Shown here: piece by piece, positions 48,873 to 59,728 of the stretch
Numbering within the stretch: position 1 is the first letter of the stretch
Layout of the letters: the number at the start of each line of letters is the position of its first letter
Assembly (NCBI RefSeq): GCF_019279795.1
Contig: NC_056727.1
Span: forward strand, 1,211,215,077 to 1,211,279,076
Direction: 5' to 3'
Source: Protopterus annectens
Taxonomy: Eukaryota; Chordata; Ceratodontiformes; Protopteridae
DNA length: 64,000 nt
Made by a program: the position numbers and the translations under genes
Notes under the pieces: generated by a model
What the model saw: the letters and a program-made list of their open reading frames with translations, nothing else
Databases searched by the model: none
Told to the model about the DNA's origin: nothing

Positions 48873-49189
48873 TCTTTTTCTTTTCCTCAACGTGAACGTT
48901 CCCCACCAGTGTCAGTAGGGAGGATTGAGGATCCTTGATCACTGGCTCAGAAGAGGGATGTCACACTGACAAGTCATGCTCTTGGATCCGACATGGAACT
49001 CATGAAACCAGATAAGCAAATTTCTAACAAGAGATATGCAGATGATAGGACTTCTTCCCTGTAAAATGGAAGGCTCGCTACATGTATCCCCAGAAAACTA
49101 CAAATGTTCAAAGTCATACAAAGAGGAGGATGTCCAAAGCTGTCTACTAGCTACAACAAATGACCACACATACAGAAGTAATGGGGTCT

Positions 49190-49504
49190 ATATCACATAG
49201 TCGAAGTTCTATAACTCTGAACACCTAATGGTCGAACCATTATGTTTGAAGTTACAGAACTTCGACTACGAAAAAAAAAAAAAAAAAAACAGGCAACAAA
49301 ATAAATTGTTGTAAGCAGGCCCCCCTGCACCCCCACACCCCCCGCTACTTAAATATACTAACTCCGAGATCACACCACATTGAACTGAATGGAAACCTCC
49401 GCTTATGGAGATTTCCATTCAAACCCTAGAACTTTTACAAATTCAAACTTATGGTCTCTACCATATGTGGTTTGAACTTGTAAAAGTTCGACTACATGAC
49501 AGGA
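49190..49504. mobile_element. MITE-like element with two terminal hairpins
   Basis: The left hairpin 49198-49271 pairs CATAGTCGAAGTTCT with AGAACTTCGACTACG. The right hairpin 49428-49498 pairs AACTTTTACAAATTCAAAC with GTTTGAACTTGTAAAAGTT. The two outer ends (CATAGTCGAA and TTCGACTACATG) are inverted repeats of each other. A poly-A run at 49270-49289 follows the left hairpin. No clear target duplication was seen, so the superfamily is open. Confidence 0.65.
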
Positions 49505-50380
49505 ACCTGAATTAATGAGCTCCTGCATCATATCACCTAACCCAAGTGACTCTTGAACTTGCACCGAATTGGGTGTCCATACTACAGTCAGTGCAGAGCT
49601 TCTGACACAGGACTCAAAGAATATTTTCCATGTGGACTTCTTGGAACAAAGCTTGATGGGTTTTGAAGACACTGTATCAAATGTGTTAATTGCCAGTATG
49701 AAATTGGTGAAGGGAGAGAGAGGAGTGCACACATTAGTTTCCCATACTTTAATAACAAACAATGTTGAAAATCTAGACTAGTAACAATTCAATAAGCTAA
49801 TATATACATGCCAGAATATAGTCATCTGTATCAAGTTGTTCAAGTACCAGATATAATGGTAATCATACTTTGGCATAATATGAAAAAGACAGTAACTAAG
49901 TGGTGCAATTAGTGCAAAATGGGGTTTACTGGGCTGCGCCCTAAAACAGTTGTATACATGTTAGGTGAGCCAGTAGGCTGGATCAAAAAGCTGAGTAGTT
50001 ATATTCATTTCTGAGGTGCGACTGGAGTAGATTTCATCAGTCATAAACTCATAGAAATGTGCAATATGCGTAGTCAATTCTTTGACATCAACATGCAGAA
50101 ACATACACATTACATTGATTTCTGCAAGTCAAAACTCACCAAAACTGAAAAAAAAAAAAAATAAATAAACCAATAGAGAGAGAATTCTCCTTGACTGCTT
50201 AAAAAAACAAAAAAAAACCAACTAAATCTTCAGACGAAATTCATCTGAATTATGGCACCGTTAGGAAAAGGGTTTTGGTAAGATAATGTGTAGGGTCAGG
50301 CTTAGAGGCAGTGGCAGGGTTATACATAAAGATGGAATGAGAGGTTTCACCTTTCTGTTCCACCTTACTCATATGTTAGG
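49505..50380. other. Unassigned sequence
   Basis: Nothing recognised apart from A-rich runs near 50147-50169 and 50201-50217. Confidence 0.4.
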
Positions 50381-50520
50381 GGTTGGGAGGGTGGCTTAAT
50401 GGCTAAGGTGTTTGCCTTACAAACACAAGGTGCAGGGTTCGAGTCTCACAAGGGATAATTGGCTAGGCTTAAAATGGTTCGCAAGGGCAGTTAGCTTAGT
50501 ACTAAACTATGGACCTATGT
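50381..50520 (+). repeat. tRNA-derived SINE with CR1-like tail (copy B)
   Basis: The head has TGGCTTAATGGCTAAGG (A-box-like) and GGTTCGAGTCT (B box). The last 60 bp, GGCTAGGCTTAAAATGG, GGCAGTTAGCTTAGTACT and GGACCTATG, reproduce the CR1 3' end (GGCTAGGCTTATA, GGCAGATAGCCTAGTA, ACCTATGAA). A tRNA head joined to a LINE tail is the standard design of a SINE moved by that LINE. Confidence 0.82.
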
Positions 50521-51028
50521 GTCACTGCCAACTCTAAGATGCACACATTACCTGACTCAGCCCTCACTCAACCCTAAAACCAAAATACTACATGCAGACA
50601 ATGCTAAAACTTGCAGTATATATCTGAAAGCTTTGGCATAACAGCAAAAACTCCTTTATCTGCACACAAGCATAGTTCACATGTCACAGGAACAGTCAGA
50701 GTGTTGATGTTGGATATCTCCTGACACTTAAATATGAATTTCGATTACAAGAAAAAGCAATACATTCCGTCAACAAGACATGCGAGTATACTGCACTGTT
50801 ATACATCTACATCTAGTTTCATAGGAAAGTACTAGACTAGCTGCCCTTGTGAGCCACTAAGCCTAGCCAATTTCCTTTCTTGTGCTTGAAATAATCTTTC
50901 CCATTTGGTTACAGACTGGCCTTACCCATTCCATGGTCGGTAATTGTATATTATCCATAGTGATAATAACTGGGATCATACCACAGATAATTTGAGGGGA
51001 TCCATGCATTGGCTAAAGAATTTAGGAG

Positions 51029-51720
51029 ATGCATCTGTCAATTAGTAGTACAGGGGACAGTCCTGGAGTAAATTTTTCATTTCCCATCTATAGATCTAAA
51101 TTGTACAGGAGAGGTCCCAGCACAGAACCCTGGGGGACTCCACTGATGACTTGTCTCTTTGTGGCAGTAACTTCCCCAACTTTGATTATCTGTGTCCTAT
51201 CTGTGAGCCAGATGGTAAATCAGTCTGTGATATTGGGGTTTATTCCAGTTTATTTATCTTTTCTACCATGCCAAAGTGTGGAGCTGTGTCAAAAGCTTTG
51301 GCCAAGTCATAGAATGAGGTGTGTACCATTTTGCCTTCTTCTATTGCCTTGGTGACCATTTCAAAAAAATCCACCAGGTTAAGGATAGCCTGCCCTTGAT
51401 GAATCCAACTGTGAAGGGTCCAATGTTTGGAGGTTCCCTATGTCTTGAATGACTAATTCTATGGCAAGTCTTTCCATGGCTATGCATGAGGCTTGTCAGA
51501 ATTATGAGTCTGTAATTGTGAGGGTCTGTGGAAAGTCCTCCCTTATGCAGTGGAATTACTGTAGCTGTTCTCCATTCACTGGTACACAACCTGTTTGGAG
51601 GCCGAGACTGAATATTGTTAGGAGTTGGCTAAATCATGCCTCTTGCTATTTAAAATGCATCTAGAAATGCTGTTAGGACCCATCAATGCAGTATTTTTAG
51701 CTTTTGATAGGACTTAGTCT
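51029..51720 (-). pseudogene. CR1-5 reverse transcriptase remnant
   Basis: At 51341-51589 the text SEWRTATVIPLHKGGLSTDP is followed by a damaged NYRxxxLTSL block. 51050-51340 covers, in shifted frames, the segments equivalent to AFDT, NWL.DRT and VPQGSVLGP. Insertions, deletions and stops are frequent. The FADD region and C-terminal domain are not seen because of a deletion near 50945-51060. Confidence 0.75.
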
Positions 51721-52499
51721 CGTGTGATAGTTGGATGTAAGCCAATTTCACATACATCTTAAGGGACGGACAGAGCGGAGTCTGGGGTAAAGTTAGAGCT
51801 AAATTTATTGGCCAGTTTGTTATCTATATCACAATCCACTCAGCACATTGCTGTGTTGTGCTTTTGAGATTATGAACATAACTTAAAATACTTTATGATT
51901 GTCTTAAGCTTGGATGGCTATTTTAACCACAGACTTCACTTTGGTGGATTTTATTATGCTCCGAAGTGGTTTATTTCACTGACAAGGGCTCCTACATTCC
52001 GAGAATTAATCTTCTTATTTTTCATCAAAATTCTTTTCATTTTATTATTAAAGCTTGTTAATATTACGGTTCTACCATATGAATTTGTTTCTGGGGTTTG
52101 CCCTGCACTTCTTCCTGTGGAGTACAGCTGCATTTTATAGGCTCATAGCTCTATTTATGGTATAGTGTGGTGGTGTACGCTTCTGCATATTCTGTGGAGT
52201 CAACTGGATTTGGTGAGGATTGTAGGCTTGCCAATGTATCATTTAGGAGCATGGCCAGCCTTAGGGCATAGGCAAACTAGGCGACCACCTAGGGCACCGT
52301 ACAGACCGGCCTCATAAAGGGTGCAATTTGTGTTTATTTCTTTTAATTAATTTACCTCTCTTATTATGTAAACGCACAAGAAAACTAAATTAATTAAAAT
52401 AAATAAACCATAGGGCACTGGAATCATAGGGTGATTGGGAGGGTATATTACATGATACAAGTGTTTATTGTCCCGTTTCAATTAATGAGATTAATAAAA

Positions 52500-53435
52500 G
52501 TTTTCAAAGAACTGATATTTTTCTTGAAGAGTTTTTCTTAGATCAGAGAATTACAGTGATGTACAATTTTTTGCAAGTTAAATATCCCATTGTAGCCACC
52601 ATGTTTGGTATACCAAAGATCCACAAAAATGTAATAAATAAAATTTAATAAAGCCACCATTTAGACCTACTGTAACTGGGCATGGTTCTAAGACATACCC
52701 CTTTGGGGTATGTATCGACAGGTGGTTGAAAGGAGTTTATGATAAAGCTACTCATATGATTATTGATTCATAGGATTTTTTTAGGGAGATTAAGAATGAT
52801 CTTTGGGACAGAGAATTTTTTTTAACAATTGATGTGGTAGATTTATCTTCTTCTATCCCTAGAGATGAAGGGGGTTGGACCAGTTTTATAACAGCTTACA
52901 AATCTTACCGATGACCAAATTAATCTAATAAATACAGTTTATGACTTTTGTTTTGGACTACAATTTTATTTATTTTGAGGACAGATATTTTAAACAAATT
53001 AAAAGGCGTCGCCATGGGTGCAGCATGTTCCCCCCCATTTATGCCAATATGGTTCCATTGGACTGGGAACTTGAAAAAGTGTTTAAGAGCACCTTTTAAT
53101 CAGTATGTGAAACTGTCAAATTTTTGGATGACATATTTATTTTATGGAAAGGACCCGAGAAAGAGATTTTTAATTTTATGGAATATCCCTTACCTTCCTT
53201 ACGTTTACTTATAAGTATAATAGGGATAATATGAATTACCTTGATACATTTATCAATCAGTCATAAAGAATGTGGTTTTAAGTCACTGACCTATAGGAAG
53301 CCAACTTTTAGCAATTCGTATCTTGAGTATGGTAGCTGTCTCCCCATGAGCCAGAAAAAAAGTATGATCAAAGGGCAATATATTAGAGTAGCCCGAATTA
53401 CTTCACATCAGGAAGATGTGGCCAAAGAGATGTAG
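52500..53435 (+). pseudogene. PLE-1 reverse transcriptase remnant
   Basis: Fragments in three frames. MFGIPKIHKN (about 52600) is a Penelope RT motif. GVAMGAACSPPFMPIW at 53007-53055 matches the family GxPMGxxxSP block. 53241-53435 has TYRKPTFSNSYLEYGS, KKSMIKGQYIRVARI, the RKPT...N.YL and KGQ..R..RI blocks of the RT thumb region. Stops and frameshifts make it inactive. Confidence 0.8.
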
Positions 53436-53532
53436 TAGCTAAAATGCTTTTAAGCAGAGGTTATCCCCCGGAAATTGGTCAAAATTAAAAATTCAGGTTG
53501 AATCTGAGTGGGGTAAGAAGTACAAACCACTA

Positions 53533-54042
53533 TTGGGGGTAGGGTTGAATAAAAATGAGGCTAAAAAGAAAAATGGTAATTTAGAAAGAGCTTTAGTGAT
53601 AGATTATGGGCCATTATCTAGAGATGTGAAAAACATTACCTCTAATTGGAATATTTTAAAGTGTAATCAAGATTTTTATAAAGTGTTAGGGCCACATCCC
53701 TTTGTTTTTAAAACTGGTCCTAATTTTAGATACTTGAAAAGGGAAGGACTGCTCAGTAATAGGTTTGCCCAGGTATTGAGTGGGACTAGGAAATGTGGAA
53801 GATGCCCCCAATGTTATATACTTGACGGAAGTGAATTGGTTTTGGGAAATGATTTACTATCTAGAATAAGGCTTGTGAAAGGTAATTGTCAAACAAAAGC
53901 AGTGATTTACTTAGCTAAGTACTTGGGGTGCCGCACATTCTATACAGGAAAAACCAAAAGAGCTTTTCGAAAGAGAATATATGAACATCAACATCAAATA
54001 AATAATAGAAATGAAAATAATGCCCTTTTAGATGCTCTTTAA
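53533..54042 (+). pseudogene. PLE-1 GIY-YIG endonuclease
   Basis: 169 open codons. The first part has PHPFVFKTGPNFRYLKREGL. KCGRCPQC (residues about 95-102) is the Cys-rich linker found in vertebrate Penelope elements. Then VIYLAKYLGCRTFYTGKTKR corresponds to the GIY-YIG fold: the usual YIG reads YTG, followed by the conserved Arg of FRKRIYEH and its Glu-His. After a stop at 54042 the remainder continues in other frames to about 54237 (GLNENISLQPVL), past the G-run at 54103-54120. It would nick target DNA for priming; this copy is truncated. Confidence 0.82.
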
Positions 54043-54102
54043 AATCCCCCTTGTATAAAAAACTATGTTTTTGCAATCTTGGAACATATTATACAAAACC
54101 TC

Positions 54103-54120
54103 GGGGGGGGGGGGGGGGGG
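54103..54120 (+). repeat. 18-base G run in the Penelope coding region
   Basis: Lies where the protein has a Gly-Gly pair. PLE-2 has an 8-base G run at the equivalent site (59234-59241). Confidence 0.9.
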
Positions 54121-54462
54121 CTCATCAAATTAAAATTATTAGAGAAAGAAATGAGGTGGTGCACACTTTTGTTTTTCTAGGATTGAACGAAAATATTTCC
54201 CTGCAACCAGTCCTTAATATTAGAGCTTGTTATTTCTAGCTTCTGTGTGATTTTAAATGTTAATATTAAGTTTATGTTCATAAGTGGCTTTGTAATGAAG
54301 GTGTTTTATTAACTTTACCTTATGGTACTGTTTATATATTTTTAAGTGTGTTTAATGAATAATTGAGTTGTACCTTTTTAAATGGGAAGGTTCTTTAAAA
54401 AGGAAATTTTTACAATTATTATGGGGTTGAACCTATAAAAGAAGTTCACAGTTTTGTTAAGA

Positions 54463-54500
54463 TTCTGATGAAGTCCTAAGGGTTAGGATAAAAGTGCTTA
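54463..54500 (+). ncRNA. Hammerhead-ribozyme-like motif, PLE-1
   Basis: CTGATGA at 54465-54471, then a perfect stem II (TCCTAA 54474-54479, loop GGG, TTAGGA 54483-54488), then TAAAA in place of GAAA, then GTGCTTA. Penelope elements are known to carry hammerhead motifs in their terminal repeats. The altered GAAA box suggests loss of activity. Confidence 0.6.
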
Positions 54501-54593
54501 ATCTTAGTTATATTAATAGTGTTATCTATTGAAAGTCCGTTTATTTGGCCACTGCTGAGGTATTTTGTTTGTTCACAGTGTTGAAATGGGAAG

Positions 54594-55410
54594 TTGTTTG
54601 CCAGTAACAGCCTCTTCATTAGTTACAAATCCCTTTAATGCAGAATTACTTACATGAAACTTCTGCAGAGATTGTGCTTATCAACAGATACTGCTGAGAA
54701 GTCTGAGGGGCCTTTTATGGTTAAAATATTCTGAAATGGGCAGTTTTGTCATTATTGGATCATACATTTTGTTTCATTGCTTACTGGAAAAATGTTCAAA
54801 ACTACAAATTTAAAACACACTAAGAAGTGTAACTATTTTTAATGTGCAACTAGCTTTTTTATCAAATGGCACACTGTGTTGTAGAATCTGTTAGTAGCGC
54901 AATTGCTTTTGGTGCAGAAGACTTTGGATTCTACTCCCACACCATGTAATGGTGTGCTAATACTGCACTTCCCATATGATTGTTGATTATTTGGTGCATT
55001 ATAAGGGGGGATAGGGGTTATACACTCCTGAGTATGTCCGTTGTATGAGATGCCTAGTGACCATGAACTTGTTAGTCATTTCCTATTGCAATATTACCAA
55101 CTTACCAATTTTTAATGTAATATAGGCAATTAATTCTTCAAGGGCAGCAGGTACTGAATTTGTAGATAAAACATTGATATGTAAAGTTGTTTGCCAGTAG
55201 CAACCTCTTTCATTAGTCAGATTTCTTTAATGTGGGATTCAAATGATTGTGCGTATCAAGTAATATTGGTGGATTGTAATGACAGAAGTCTTGAGGCCTT
55301 TTATGGTTGAACTTTTCTGAAATGGGTAGTTATTGGTTCATACATTTTGTTTCATTGCTTATTAATAGAATGTTTAAAACTACAAATTTAAAACATTCTA
55401 AAAAGTGATG
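54594..55410. repeat. Diverged direct repeat with about 593-bp offset
   Basis: TTGTTTGCCAGTA(A/G)CA(G/A)CC at 54594 recurs at 55187. CATACATTTTGTTTCATTGC recurs with a similar offset (54767 and 55340). The right part of the hAT element is thus partly a diverged tandem duplication. Confidence 0.7.
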
Positions 55411-56090
55411 CTGTATTATACAAGGAATATAATTTAATACAATCAGAAAGGTGAATCAAATAACAAATACATGCATGCATGGCCCTAAAAAAGTGTGTGC
55501 AAGGAGTCTGTTTTGAAAACAGCCCAAAGGTAAACAAATTCTTCACTGGCCAGGTACATTTTCTGTGAATGTGGGTTTTCATGCCGTTTCAATGAATGTG
55601 AGTTTGTCATTTCAATGAATGCGAGTTTCAAGGGGATAGAAGTTTACTGCTCATGCTAAGTCTGTTTTCATTGCGAGACTGTGTTTGTTTAACAAATGGC
55701 TACCCGTGTTTGTCCTATTTTCTTTCAATATCTGTAATCATTGTAGAAGCAAGTAAGAGAACAGTATGCATGGTAACTGGTGAGAAATAACCAAATGATG
55801 GAACACTGGAATGGCTGAACCTATTTGACCATCCGGCTCTGGTATTTAAAGTAGAAAATATGTATGCAAAGGTAGTTGCAGTTTAACTACATTACAGGGT
55901 ATCTTTTTCTTCCTATGCATTTAGATAATTTAAGGAAACAACTGGAATGGCTTTCTAGGGAAGTGGCCTACCTGTGGGTGTGGCTCAAATAGGGGTGTTT
56001 CATGATTATGGTGTGGGTGGGGCTTAAGGGGCACCAGAGCACTACTTTGCCTAGGGTGCCATTTTGGCTAAGACCGGCTCTGCTTAGGAG

Positions 56091-56800
56091 TAGGTTGTTT
56101 GCCTTAAAGAAATTTCTAGAGGTACCTTGAGTGGAAGGGATCTCTGGTTTCAGTTTTTTTTTTTTTTTTTGAAGGAGACTTCTTTATGGTCAGACCTAAC
56201 AAATGGTAAAAATAAACAATGGATGCTTCCATATTAGTAAGGACAAGATCCAAGATGTTATTCCCCCAGTGGGTACACTGACTAATTGTTCCAGGGCATT
56301 TGTATTGATTAAGTCAAGGAATCTCTGCTTGCCTAGTAGGGTGTTGTAAGTTTCCCAGTCTACAGATGGATAGTTTAGATTGCTGAGAAAATGGTATTGT
56401 GTTAATACTGAGTGATTCTAGTTCCTGTAGATGGGCATTGTGACTTTCGTGTCAGAGTTCTATAGCTAGCTAATACATGGTATGGGACCTTTCCAGTGGT
56501 GATTTGGACATAAAGAAGCTCTAGTGCATCATGCTGCTTTACCAGCCTTGATGTGAGTCACTTGAATGTAGACTGATACATCTCCACCTTTTTCTCCCTG
56601 CTGCACAGCAACTGGTCTAAATGTATGCAGGGCATTATAGCCCTGCACAGCCGGAGTACTCTTTACTATTTTAAATTATATCTCAGTCATTACACAGGCG
56701 TCAATGTCTTCCAAGGTAAGAAGGCTTGTAGGGGTAAAGTTTCTTTTTTAGGCTCCTAACATTGATCATCAACACCTTCATATTTTCCTTTGCTTGCATC
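56091..56800 (-). pseudogene. CR1-5 APE endonuclease remnant
   Basis: The start [13 protein letters not shown] (about 56755-56795) corresponds to MLLNARSLNHKM of CR1-2. Downstream, the NYPSVDWETY-like block (about 56350-56380) holds the catalytic Asp/Asn region. NNILDLVLTN lies near 56245-56275. A T-run at 56155-56170 and several indels break the frame. Confidence 0.72.
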
Positions 56801-56844
56801 ATGACGGTGGTAGTTTTATCAGGTTGGCATTGCCTAAAAAAGGC

Positions 56845-56846
<2 letters not shown>

Positions 56847-56900
<54 letters not shown>

Positions 56901-56901
56901 A

Positions 56902-56950
<49 letters not shown>

Positions 56951-56955
56951 ATTTT

Positions 56956-57014
<59 letters not shown>
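56847..57014. repeat. (TA)n-(TG)n-(TA)n compound microsatellite
   Basis: TA tracts flank two TG tracts that are separated by a short TATA spacer. It lies at the 5' border of CR1-5. All open frames over it are low-complexity artefacts. Confidence 0.95.
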
Positions 57015-57017
<3 letters not shown>

Positions 57018-57284
57018 TACATAGATACATAGAATATATCTAACGTAATATATATAACGTATTGGCAAATATCTCCCAACCCCCTGGGTTGAATGATAGA
57101 AAAGTAGCTTGTTGACATTGAAATCAGAAATTATATAATATTATTAATGGCAAAACATAGGATTATTTTTACAAAAAAATATTTTTCTCTTTCATATGTT
57201 TTTTTAAAAAAAATATGATGTATTTTAAATTTGTAATACATGTTTTTACTGAGGAGTTGAACGTTTTTTAAAATGCTGAGTTTT

Positions 57285-57500
57285 AGATAAGGGTATGAGT
57301 GTTTAATAAAGAATTGTGTTGGCTCCTTTAAGAAGCAAATGATTTAATTAGATCAGCTATTATATATAAAAGGAAGTGAGGTATTGATTCTTCATCTGAT
57401 GAAGTTACGTGTAATGCTAAAAATAAAGGAACAAATGCGCTTAAGAGTGCATACATAGCGCCAGGATTCAGTTTTTCATTTTATTTGTATAGTTATTTTA
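57285..57500 (+). mobile_element. Penelope 3'-end fragment with hammerhead-like motif
   Basis: CTGATGA at 57396-57402 is followed by GTTAC / GTAAT pairing and, after a short spacer, ATGCGCTTAAGAG. This matches the 3' ends of PLE-1 and PLE-2 in order. The GAAA box reads CTAAAAA, so the motif is degenerate. No protein-coding part is attached. Confidence 0.55.
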
Positions 57501-57657
57501 TTGCAGTGTTAGTTACAGAATATATCTATAGGTTTACTTAATTGTATATGTATTTAAAGTGTGGTATATATGTACATAAATTACCGAAATTATTGTAAAC
57601 TGATAGATATAGAACAATATTTCTATACATATACATAGCAGATTAACATACAAAAAA

Positions 57658-57662
<5 letters not shown>

Positions 57663-57706
<44 letters not shown>
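57663..57706. repeat. (CA)n microsatellite
   Basis: Uninterrupted CA dinucleotides. Confidence 0.95.
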
Positions 57707-57707
<1 letters not shown>

Positions 57708-58536
57708 GTAAATTTGCATTCACCAAGAGAGTGTAAGATAAGCTGTACCAAGATGACACACCAAAAAGAGCCAGTATGTGTGTGGACAGTTTACACCCCC
57801 AGAACCTCTAAATAACACACAAATGTATATGCTGACATTCTTGAGCATGGCTTGATAAATGTATCTACCTGTATCCTGCACTTTTCTGCACAGTTTGAAA
57901 TGGTAAATAAGCATGGGAACTTGCTTCAGTCTGAATATTTGTAGTACAAGACAAAATGTCTGGTTTTGCAAAGCATATAGTATAATGTACTTCTCTACAC
58001 TTCACCTGACCAGCATAATCTAGTTCACCAGAAAGTTTCACTTATACAGCAGTTCCAAACTGACTTGATGAAAACAAAACCCTGGAATGGTTTTCAACTC
58101 AAAACTTGTTGAAGTCTACAGTTTTATAACAAGAGAATCTTAAAAAAAATCAAACTGTAACAAAGCAAGCAAAACTGAACAATTAATTACCTGAAGTACA
58201 CATTTTGAATAACCAATCAGATGAATACTGTCTCAACACACTACAGATACTGCCTAAGCTATTTACTGCAGGTCCTTCCACACCTTCCAAGCAGAAAAAT
58301 ATACTTCCTGTAACCCTAAATACTGGCGGCATCAACACCAACACAACTACACAGTAGGGAAAATATGCCCATTTCCTCCATCACAGTGAAAACTCCTTAC
58401 CCAATTAAATAAAGATTATAAAGAAGTCACAACTACACAACCAAAACTGAGCCCCAACCCAGAATAGGATCCCTACACTGCTATGCAAGGACTTTTCTTT
58501 CCCCATTTTATATTTGTATTTACAGCTTGCAAATAT
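57707..58536. other. Unassigned sequence
   Basis: No gene or known repeat recognised. Confidence 0.4.
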
Positions 58537-58935
58537 TCATAGATTCACAGACTGTTACTAGGCTAAAGGCGCAAGACTCAAGGGACCTTTCTAAGCCTAG
58601 CAAAGTTTTCCAAAAGAATAATGATGTCCTGCATCCAAACAGGACCATCCACTTGTCTAGGCTGTGCTTAAATTGGGTAACAGATAAACTCTGCTTCATA
58701 TGGATGGGAAGCCTGTTCCATAGGACAGGCAGTCACTGGGACACATAGCTGCCTCTCCAGCATGCTCTGTTCAAGTCAGAGACAAAATTCAGGTCTCTAG
58801 ACCTTGTATTTCTGGTACTTTTTGACTTACAAATATGTAGGAGATTCATAATTGTGGGGTTTGTGGATGTCTTGTAAGCCAGGCTGTAACAATCCACCAC
58901 TGGACCAGTAATCAATGAGCCTCAATCCTTACTAC
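58537..58935 (-). mobile_element. CR1-6: CR1 3' fragment of a diverged subfamily
   Basis: The tail TCATAGATTCACAGACTGTT and ACTAGGCTAAAGGCGCAAGA is followed on the minus strand by C-terminal coding text: LNRACWRGSYVSQ (DINRxCWRDRF in the others) and the block IMNLLHICKSKSTRNTRSRD (MDMLHLKKSKSTKTTRASD in CR1-3). Only the last part of RT remains. Confidence 0.8.
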
Positions 58936-58984
58936 TGGCAAGAGTGGATGACGTACAATGAGAGGATAAAAATTAAGTAATGGT

Positions 58985-59370
58985 TTGGGTAGTATAGTTA
59001 ATTTCTGCAAGGGTAATTGTCACACAAAGATGTTAGTCTATTTAGCTATTTGCACACAATGTTTGTCTTTTTATGTAGGGAAAGCTGAAAGGGCACTAAA
59101 GGATAGGATTTATGAACACATGAATGATATTAGAGTTAAAAAAGATACTAGCGCCCTTTATAAACATTCTACTGTTTGTAGTTCTTTTAAAGGTTTCGAA
59201 TTTGGTATTATTGACCTGGTGAAAAATTACCATGGGGGGGTGATTTGAAGAATCTTTTATTATATAGGGAAGTGAGTTGGCAGTTGAGGCTGAAGGCTAA
59301 TATTTTCCCTGGCTTGAATGAATACATTAGTATTAAAGCCATTTTGGTTGACAGAGCAGGGAAAGTATAA
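58985..59370 (+). pseudogene. PLE-2 GIY-YIG endonuclease
   Basis: 87 open codons. LVYLAICTQCLSFYVGKAER gives the Y(L/I)...FYVGK signature, followed by RALKDRIYEHMNDI with the conserved Arg and Glu-His, then TSALYKHSTVC. The frame is lost at an 8-base G run (59234-59241) where the protein expects Gly-Gly. It continues in another frame with LLYREVSWQLRLKANIFPGL to about 59370. The N-terminal RT is absent, and the start Met is only the first available in a truncated gene. Confidence 0.82.
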
Positions 59371-59728
59371 ATTAATTTTAATTTCAACAATTTTAACAAT
59401 TGTATTAATTTTATTGTTATTTTTAGTTTTAGTTTTGGTTATATTTATATTTATTTAAAATAATATAAATATATAAATATACACATAATTAGTTGTTTGC
59501 CATAAGCAATTTTATAAAGTCTACAATTTTATTGTCTATGTACAAAATATTGTTAAAGTTTATACAGAAGTTTTTTAATTGGATTGATATTGTTCACTAC
59601 ATCTTTTATTGTGAAAGATTAATTAGCTAATCTGATATAGATGTCCTTTTAAATAATTTTTCAATTTAATTGTTTGATTAAGACAATTAAGGGTCCTATA
59701 AATATAGGAGTGGTATCATTTCTCATTT

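Larger units (their letters stand above)
52440..54560 (+). mobile_element. PLE-1: Penelope-like element
   Basis: Plus-strand element with an RT part (52500-53435), a GIY-YIG endonuclease part (53533-54230) and a 3' end with a hammerhead-like motif at 54465. The limits inside the hAT element are approximate; I did not find its target duplication. Confidence 0.82.
52243..56090. mobile_element. hAT-type DNA transposon with nested Penelope element
   Basis: The element spans 52251-56082. The left end is CATGGCCAGCCTTAGGGCAT and the right end GGCTAAGACCGGCTCTG, which is an imperfect inverted repeat (CA.GGCC.G.CTTAG). Flanks are TTTAGGAG at 52243-52250 and CTTAGGAG at 56083-56090, an 8-bp duplication with one mismatch. 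Subterminal text such as AGGCAAACTAGG and CTAGGGCACC is typical of this hAT type. No transposase is recognised, so it was probably non-autonomous before the Penelope insertion. Confidence 0.82.
50818..56840 (-). mobile_element. CR1-5: CR1-type LINE, split by a hAT element
   Basis: The 3' part is 50818-52250 and the 5' part 56091-56840. The left end shows TTTCATAGG and ACTAGACTAGCTGCC, a diverged CR1 tail. The C-terminal domain is largely missing: similarity jumps from the 3' UTR at about 50945 to RT at about 51060. The hAT element lies in the linker between endonuclease and RT. The right end stops just before a TA/TG microsatellite. Confidence 0.82.

Noticed and set aside
50381-50450. Functional tRNA gene
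   Set aside because: A and B boxes are present, but the cloverleaf is poor and a CR1-like tail follows directly, so it is a SINE head.
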